10,324 nt of DNA from Deltaproteobacteria bacterium (GTDB lineage: Bacteria; Desulfobacterota; Desulfobacteria; Desulfobacterales; Desulfatibacillaceae), in the NCBI GenBank assembly GCA_019308705.1, contig JAFDHW010000048.1, positions 1-10,324 on the forward strand, written 5' to 3'. The notes under the pieces were generated by a model, which searched no databases, was not told the origin of the DNA, and saw nothing but the letters and a program-made list of their open reading frames with translations. A program made the position numbers and the translations under genes. Each line of letters begins with the position of its first letter. Positions within the stretch are counted from its first letter, which is position 1. This document shows, piece after piece, positions 5,640-10,324 of this stretch.

Positions 5640-6101
5640 GTGGCGCACCAATTCCAGGAAACCAGCTTTCACCAGACCGACGACAAGGGGAGGATCATCC
5701 TTCCCAACCGGTTTCGGGAGGTGATCGCGGCAACAGGGCGCAACCAGGTGGTGGTGTCCCGCCTGGACGGCTGCCTGGTGGCCTACCCGGTTCCCAAGTG
5801 GAACGCCATCGTGGAAAGGCTTCTGGAAAAACCCAGCTTCAACGCCAGGGCAAGGCGGCTTCGCCGGTTCTACATCGGCGGCGCCCAGACCTGCGACATG
5901 GACAAGCAGGGCCGCATCCTGGTTTCCGCGGCGCTTCGGGAATACGCCGGCATCGAGCCCAGGAACGGCATCGCCTTGGTGGGCGTGCTCTCCCATTTTG
6001 AAATCTGGAACCGCGAGGCCTACGAGGCCGAGTACGACTCCTTCCGCGAGGAGCTGGACAGCGGCGAGCTGGGCGAGGAGATCGAGGAGCTTGGCACCTG
6101 A
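5640..6101 (+). CDS. mraZ: Transcriptional regulator MraZ
   Basis: MraZ is the conserved first gene of the dcw cluster, a ring-forming DNA-binding protein that represses its own operon. From the GTG at 5640 it has 153 residues, a normal length. It shows the two swapped-hairpin AbrB-like halves, each with a DxKGR signature: DDKGRIILPNRFR (14-26) and DMDKQGRILVSAALREYAGI (86-105). The C-terminal tail is acidic (EELDSGELGEEIEELG). Family members usually start with a phenylalanine-containing MFRG; here the start reads V-A-H-Q-F-Q, so that element is diverged. Four TGGA boxes stand directly upstream. The TGA stop shares its last base with the ATG of rsmH. Confidence 0.95.
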   Translation: MAHQFQETSFHQTDDKGRIILPNRFREVIAATGRNQVVVSRLDGCLVAYPVPKWNAIVERLLEKPSFNARARRLRRFYIGGAQTCDMDKQGRILVSAALREYAGIEPRNGIALVGVLSHFEIWNREAYEAEYDSFREELDSGELGEEIEELGT

Positions 6102-6994
6102 TGGCGGCGGTCCGCCACGTGCCCGTGATGCTCGCCGAAACCCTGGAGTTCCTTTCCCCAAAGCCCGGACACACGGTGTGCGACTGCACCTTGGGCGGAG
6201 CGGGCCACGCCGCGGCCGTCTTGGAAAGGATCACCCCCGGCGGGCTGCTCATCGGCCTGGACCGGGACCCGGCCGCCATCGAAAGGGGCGCCGCGGCCCT
6301 GGCGGCCTTCGGGGACAGCGTCCGGCTGGTCCACGCCAATTACGGCCAGCTGCCCGGGGTCCTGGAAAGCCTGGGCGTGGATGCGGTGGACGGCCTGGTG
6401 GCGGACCTGGGACTTTCCACCCATCAGCTCTTTGAAAGCGGCAGGGGGTTTTCCTTTGGCTCGGACGAGCCCCTGGACATGCGCATGGATCCTTCCGCGG
6501 GCATTCCCACCGCCGCGGACCTGGTGAACGCCGAACCCGAGGCCAAGCTTGCGGACATCCTCTACCGGTTCGGGGAGGAAAGGCGTTCGCGGGCCATCGC
6601 CAGAAGGATCGCGGCGGCGCGCAGGAAAGGGCGCATCGAAACCTCGGCCCAGCTCGCGGACATCGTGGCCGGGGCCGCGGGGGGCCGCAGGGGGAGAATC
6701 CACCCGGCCACCCGGACGTTCATGGCCCTGAGGATCGCCGTGAACGCGGAACTGGACCACTTGTCCGCGTTTCTGGACGGGTTCTACGGCTGCCTGGCCC
6801 CCCGGGGCCGGGCCGTGGTCATCGCCTTTCATTCCCTGGAGGACCGGCTGGTGAAGCGCCGGTTCCGCGAGCTTGCCGCAACCTCCGGCGCGCGGGTGCT
6901 CACCAAAAAGGTGGTCCGACCCACGAAGGAGGAAACCAGGGAGAATCCCTACGCCAGGAGCGCCAGGCTCCGTGCCGTCGAACGGGGGGAGTGA
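6101..6994 (+). CDS. rsmH: 16S rRNA (cytosine1402-N4)-methyltransferase RsmH (MraW)
   Basis: RsmH methylates the N4 of C1402 in 16S rRNA at the ribosomal P site, using S-adenosylmethionine. The 297-residue protein begins with the typical HVPVMLAETLEFL (6-18). It continues with the SAM-binding DCTLGGAGHA (28-37), GLDRDP (52-57) and the family block ADLGLSTHQL..GRGFSF (101-118). HSLEDR (244-249) and the C-terminal ENPYARSARLRAVER complete it. The inserted helical domain of the family lies between these blocks. The ATG overlaps the mraZ stop by one base (TGATG), and GAGGAG lies 11 bases upstream inside mraZ. Its TGA in turn overlaps the ftsL ATG by one base, which suggests translational coupling. 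Confidence 0.97.
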   Translation: MAAVRHVPVMLAETLEFLSPKPGHTVCDCTLGGAGHAAAVLERITPGGLLIGLDRDPAAIERGAAALAAFGDSVRLVHANYGQLPGVLESLGVDAVDGLVADLGLSTHQLFESGRGFSFGSDEPLDMRMDPSAGIPTAADLVNAEPEAKLADILYRFGEERRSRAIARRIAAARRKGRIETSAQLADIVAGAAGGRRGRIHPATRTFMALRIAVNAELDHLSAFLDGFYGCLAPRGRAVVIAFHSLEDRLVKRRFRELAATSGARVLTKKVVRPTKEETRENPYARSARLRAVERGE

Positions 6995-7332
6995 TGGCGA
7001 ACGCCGGAAAAAGCGCGCCGCAACGGAATCCGGCGGACAAGGCGCCTTCGGGTGTGCTTCGCGGGTTTTTCTGGATGCTCATGGTGTGCGCGTTTTTGGG
7101 GGAGCTTTTTCTCATGGCCTGGTGCCGGGTGCAGAACCGGCAGATCGGCTACGAGATTTCCGCGGCGTGGGAACGCCACGAGCGGCTGACCAAGGTGCAG
7201 GAGAGGCTCAAGGTGGAACTGGCCCACCTGGAGAGCCCGGAGCGCATCATGCGCATCGCCGAACAGGAGCTGGGGCTGGTGCTTCCCGGCCCCGAACAGG
7301 TGGTGGTGGTCTATGAAAACCAGGGCGCATAG
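6994..7332 (+). CDS. ftsL: Cell division protein FtsL
   Basis: FtsL is a small bitopic divisome protein that pairs with FtsB/DivIC through a periplasmic coiled coil and helps activate FtsWI. The 112-residue product has a short basic cytoplasmic tail and one membrane segment at about 24-44 (GFFWMLMVCAFLGELFLMAW). An amphipathic helix rich in charged residues follows (about 50-80), then the typical closing motif ESPERIMRIAEQELGLVLPGPEQVV. Sequence identity in this family is low, so the call leans on this architecture and on its place between rsmH and ftsI. The ATG at 6994 overlaps the rsmH stop; a GTG one codon earlier (6991) is an alternative. A GGGGGGA tract (6984-6990) precedes both. Confidence 0.88.
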   Translation: MANAGKSAPQRNPADKAPSGVLRGFFWMLMVCAFLGELFLMAWCRVQNRQIGYEISAAWERHERLTKVQERLKVELAHLESPERIMRIAEQELGLVLPGPEQVVVVYENQGA

Positions 7333-9175
7333 CCGGTCCCGCCGTCTTGGGCGGGGCACCAGGAGGGGCTTTGACAAGAGGGCCTCCTTCCGGGAGTCCG
7401 CGCCCGCCGCCCCCGCCCTGCGCGCGCCCAAGGCTTCCCTGGGCCTGGCCCGGCACCCGGGCAGGGACAAGGTCCAGCGGCGCATCCTGGCGGTGGGCCT
7501 GTTCTTCGCTTTCGCGTTCACCCTTATTTCCGCCCGGGCCGTGCACTTGCAGGTGGTGCGCCACGACGAGCTTTCCGCCCGGGCCCAGGGCCAGTACACC
7601 AAGGTCTACACGGCCACGCCCCGGCGGGGGGTGATCTACGACGCCAGGTTCCGCGAGCTTGCCGCCACCCTGGACGTAACCTCCGTGGCCGTCCGGCCCA
7701 AGGAGGTGGAAAACCCGGCCTCCACGGCGCTCAAGCTTTCCCGGGCGCTTGGCATGGATGAAACCGAGGTCTTTGAAAGGCTTGTAAGCGACGGTTCCTT
7801 TGTCTGGGTGAAAAGGCTGGCCAATCCCGTGGAGGTGGAGAGGGTCAGGGCCCTGAACATCCCCGGCGTGGTTTTTGTGCCGGAACGAAGGCGGTTTTAT
7901 CCCAACAAGGAGCTGGCCGCCCAGGTGCTGGGGTTCTGCGGCGTGGACGGCAAGGGCCTGGAGGGCCTGGAATACGCCTTTGACGAGGTGCTGGCCGGCA
8001 CGAGCTCCCGGCTCACCCAATACCTGGACGCCCGGGGCGAGAGCTTCTCCTCTCAGGGCAGGCTGCCCGTGGGCGACAACCTGGTGCTGACCCTGGACCT
8101 CACCGTGCAGTACATCGCGGAAAAGGCCCTGGCCCGCGCGGTCGCCGACCACCAGGCCAAGTCCGGCATGGCCGTGGTCATGGACCCGGACACCGGCGCC
8201 ATCCTGGCCATGGCGCACGTGCCCTTTTTCAACCCCAACTCCTGGGACGCCTTTCCCCGGGAAACCTGGAGAAACCGGGCGGTGACCGACGCGGTGGAGC
8301 CCGGCTCCACCTTGAAGGTGTTCATGGCCGCGGCCGCGCTGGAATCCGGGCGGTTTAAGCCCGACTCCGAGGTGTATTGCGAACAGGGCGCCTACCGGGT
8401 GGCGGACAAGACCGTCAACGACGTGCATCCCCACGGGTGGCTGACCCTGGAGGAAGTGGTGAAGGTTTCCTCCAATATCGGGGCGGTGAAGGTGGGCGAG
8501 GCCCTGGGCCCCCGGGCCCTGTACGACGCGCTCCGGGGATTCGGGTTCGGCGAGAAGCCCGGGGTGGAATGCCCGGGCGAAACCAAGGGTCTTTTGTCCC
8601 ACTGGTCCCGGTGGACCGAGGTGGACACCGGGGCGGTGGCCTTTGGCCAGGGCGTTTCCGTTTCCGCGCTCCAGTTGTGCACGGCCCTGTGCGCGGTGGC
8701 CAACGGCGGCGAACTCATGAGGCCCTACATCGTCCAGGCGGTGACGGACAACGACGGCCGGCTGGTGAAGAGCTTTTCGCCGGTGTCCCGGGGCCGGCCC
8801 ATCTCCCGGGCCACGGCCTGGAAGGTCCGCAGGATGATGGAAAAGGTCATGGAACAAGGCGGCACGGGCAACTTGGTGAAACTGACCGGGTACCAGGCCT
8901 GCGGCAAGACGGGCACCGCCCAGATAGCCTCCCCGGAAGGGGGCTATGCCCGGGGCAGGTACCTTTCCTCGTTCATGGGGTTCGCCCCGGCCGCGGACCC
9001 GGAAATCGCCGTGGTGGTCATGGTGGAAGAACCCCGGGGCGAATACTACGGAGGCCTGGTGGCCGGCCCTGCGTTCAAGGAGATCGCGGAAAAGACCCTG
9101 AACTACCTGGGGGTGCTGCCCGATTCCGCCCCCCGGGAGCTTGGGGCCGGCGCAAAGGGAGCGTTTTCAACATGA
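7313..9175 (+). CDS. ftsI: Peptidoglycan D,D-transpeptidase FtsI (PBP3, class B)
   Basis: FtsI cross-links septal peptidoglycan as partner of the glycosyltransferase FtsW. The 620-residue protein has an Arg-rich cytoplasmic tail of about 57 residues and a membrane anchor at about 58-77 (ILAVGLFFAFAFTLISARA). A pedestal domain (about 90-270) follows, with RRGVIYDARFRELA. The transpeptidase domain contains all three active-site motifs: STLK (catalytic S332, K335), SSN (386-388) and KTGT (532-535). The C terminus ends soon after the catalytic domain (about residue 590), so no PASTA domains are present. It starts 20 bases inside ftsL, with only a weak ribosome site, so coupled translation is likely. 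Its TGA overlaps the murE ATG (ATGA). Confidence 0.96.
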   Translation: MKTRAHSRSRRLGRGTRRGFDKRASFRESAPAAPALRAPKASLGLARHPGRDKVQRRILAVGLFFAFAFTLISARAVHLQVVRHDELSARAQGQYTKVYTATPRRGVIYDARFRELAATLDVTSVAVRPKEVENPASTALKLSRALGMDETEVFERLVSDGSFVWVKRLANPVEVERVRALNIPGVVFVPERRRFYPNKELAAQVLGFCGVDGKGLEGLEYAFDEVLAGTSSRLTQYLDARGESFSSQGRLPVGDNLVLTLDLTVQYIAEKALARAVADHQAKSGMAVVMDPDTGAILAMAHVPFFNPNSWDAFPRETWRNRAVTDAVEPGSTLKVFMAAAALESGRFKPDSEVYCEQGAYRVADKTVNDVHPHGWLTLEEVVKVSSNIGAVKVGEALGPRALYDALRGFGFGEKPGVECPGETKGLLSHWSRWTEVDTGAVAFGQGVSVSALQLCTALCAVANGGELMRPYIVQAVTDNDGRLVKSFSPVSRGRPISRATAWKVRRMMEKVMEQGGTGNLVKLTGYQACGKTGTAQIASPEGGYARGRYLSSFMGFAPAADPEIAVVVMVEEPRGEYYGGLVAGPAFKEIAEKTLNYLGVLPDSAPRELGAGAKGAFST

Positions 9176-10324
9176 GGTTTTCCCGGCTGGTGGATGCGGT
9201 TTGCCAGACGCAGGAAGGGGCGCGGGTCCTGGGACACGGCGACCCCGAGGTGCGTTCCATCCATTACCGGGCCCAACAGGTGAAGCCCGGCGGACTGTTC
9301 GTTGCCGTCGCCGGCACGGCCGCGGACGGCCACGATTTCGTGGGCCGGGCCGTGGAGGCGGGCGCGGCGGCCCTGGTGGTAAACCGCCCCACCCCCGACG
9401 CGGGCCTGCCCCAGCTGGTGGCGGAGGACACCCGGGCGGCCATGGCGGTCATGGCCCACGAATTCTTCGGCCATCCCTCCAGGGAACTGGTGGTGGTGGG
9501 CATCACCGGCACCAACGCCAAGACCACCGTCAGTTACCTGCTGGAAGCCGTGTTTGCCGAAGCCGGTTTTTCTCCCGGGGTGGTGGGCACCGTGGAGACG
9601 CGGTGGAAGGGCCACGCCCGGCCCAGCGCCATGACCACGCCCGAGTCCGTGGACCTGGCGGGCGCCCTGCGGCGCATGGCCGACGCAGGGACCACCCACG
9701 CCATCCTGGAGGTTTCCTCCCACGCCCTGCACCAGGGCCGGGTGCGGGAGGTGGCCTTTGACTGCGGGCTGTTCACCAACCTCTCCCAGGACCATTTGGA
9801 CTACCACCAGGACCTGGAGGCCTACTTCGCGGCCAAGAAGCTGTTGTTCACGCGCTACCTGGAAGAGTCCGCGCGGCACAAGCGGACGTGGGGCGTGGTG
9901 AACGCGGACGACCCCTACGGCCGGAGGCTGCTTTCCGAAGCGGGCGTGCCTACGCTCTCCGTGGGCATGGAATCCGCGTGCGAGGTGCAGGGGCGGGAGC
10001 TTTCCGTGGACCATCGCGGGATCCGGGGAAAGATCGTCACCCCGGCCGGCGAGTTCGCGCTTACGTCGCCCCTCGTGGGGCGGCATAACTTCTACAACCT
10101 GCTCTGCGCCGCAGGCGCGGCCCTGGCTCTGGGGATAGACCCGCCGGTTATCGCACGGGGCCTTTGCCGGGTGGAAAACATTCCCGGCCGCCTCCAGCGG
10201 GTGGAGGTGGAGGGCTGCCCCACGGTGCTGGTGGATTACGCCCACACCCCCGCCGCCCTTGAAAAGGTGATCCAGGCCTTAAAGCCCCTGTGCAAGGGCC
10301 GGCTTTTCACCGTGTTCGGCGCGG
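9172..10324 (+). CDS. murE: UDP-N-acetylmuramoyl-tripeptide synthetase MurE (partial, 3' end beyond the window)
   Basis: MurE adds the third amino acid (meso-diaminopimelate in most Gram-negatives) to UDP-MurNAc-L-Ala-D-Glu with ATP in the cytoplasm. The frame is open from the ATG at 9172 to the window end, giving 384 residues of an expected about 490. Motifs seen are the ATP loop GITGTNAKTT (110-119, K117), TTPESVDL, LEVSSHALHQGRV, FTNLSQDHLDYH, and YFAAKKLLF, which bears the lysine that is carbamylated in the family. VNADDPYG, GRHNFYNLLCAAGAAL and IPGRLQRVE..VLVDYAHTPAALE follow. The P-loop has alanine at 116, where glycine (TGTNGKT) is usual. The substrate-selecting DNPR-type motif lies beyond the edge, so diaminopimelate versus lysine cannot be read. 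It has AAAGGGAG about 10 bases upstream and overlaps the ftsI stop by ATGA. Confidence 0.95.
   Translation, partial: MRFSRLVDAVCQTQEGARVLGHGDPEVRSIHYRAQQVKPGGLFVAVAGTAADGHDFVGRAVEAGAAALVVNRPTPDAGLPQLVAEDTRAAMAVMAHEFFGHPSRELVVVGITGTNAKTTVSYLLEAVFAEAGFSPGVVGTVETRWKGHARPSAMTTPESVDLAGALRRMADAGTTHAILEVSSHALHQGRVREVAFDCGLFTNLSQDHLDYHQDLEAYFAAKKLLFTRYLEESARHKRTWGVVNADDPYGRRLLSEAGVPTLSVGMESACEVQGRELSVDHRGIRGKIVTPAGEFALTSPLVGRHNFYNLLCAAGAALALGIDPPVIARGLCRVENIPGRLQRVEVEGCPTVLVDYAHTPAALEKVIQALKPLCKGRLFTVFGA

Noticed and set aside
5414..6001. Plus-strand open frame overlapping mraZ in another frame, with a GAGGAG upstream at 5397-5402
   Set aside because: It starts at TTG, runs into the well-supported mraZ gene in the wrong frame, and its product shows no domain. 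A leader peptide is not ruled out but has no support.
7247..8857. 536-codon minus-strand open frame opposite ftsI
   Set aside because: Same antisense artefact. The plus strand holds all three penicillin-binding motifs in frame.

Overview
The window reads as a high-GC Gram-negative chromosome segment carrying housekeeping genes. Coding regions use GC-rich third positions almost throughout. The gene content (RsmA, a PreP-like M16C protease, and a dcw cluster starting with mraZ) and the flavour of the proteins suggest a Desulfobacterota (former Deltaproteobacteria) sulfate-reducer-type genome. That placement is an inference from protein style and gene order, not from a marker search.

Layout. 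Positions 1-269 are an unusually AT-rich, repeat-bearing non-coding stretch with a strong hairpin, a long-range inverted repeat and a degenerate direct repeat. One copy of the direct repeat forms the 3' end of rsmA. rsmA (16S rRNA dimethyladenosine transferase) lies on the minus strand at 270-1169. A divergent intergenic region follows, holding an 18-bp dyad (TTGACT-N6-AGTCAA), then a small plus-strand gene for a coiled-coil plus winged-helix protein (1285-1689). Next come a 982-residue M16C metalloprotease (1775-4723) and, 26 bp later, a GNAT acetyltransferase (4750-5268).

Positions 5269-5639 are a 371-bp regulatory region. It holds a C-rich/G-poor tract after the GNAT gene (Rho-type terminator candidate), two candidate sigma70 promoters, small alternative hairpins, and four TGGA(G/T) boxes spaced 10-11 bp apart just before mraZ. 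These boxes match the layout of an MraZ autoregulatory operator.

From 5640 to the right edge the dcw (division and cell wall) operon runs mraZ - rsmH - ftsL - ftsI - murE, with every junction overlapping by 1 to 20 bases. MraZ probably regulates the operon. RsmH methylates 16S rRNA, FtsL and FtsI act in the divisome at septal peptidoglycan synthesis, and MurE makes the cytoplasmic precursor. murE is cut by the window end. No mobile element, CRISPR array, tRNA or rRNA was seen. I found no clear new system; the most distinctive items are the repeat cluster at the rsmA 3' end, the MraZ box array, and the uncharacterised winged-helix gene with its dyad.
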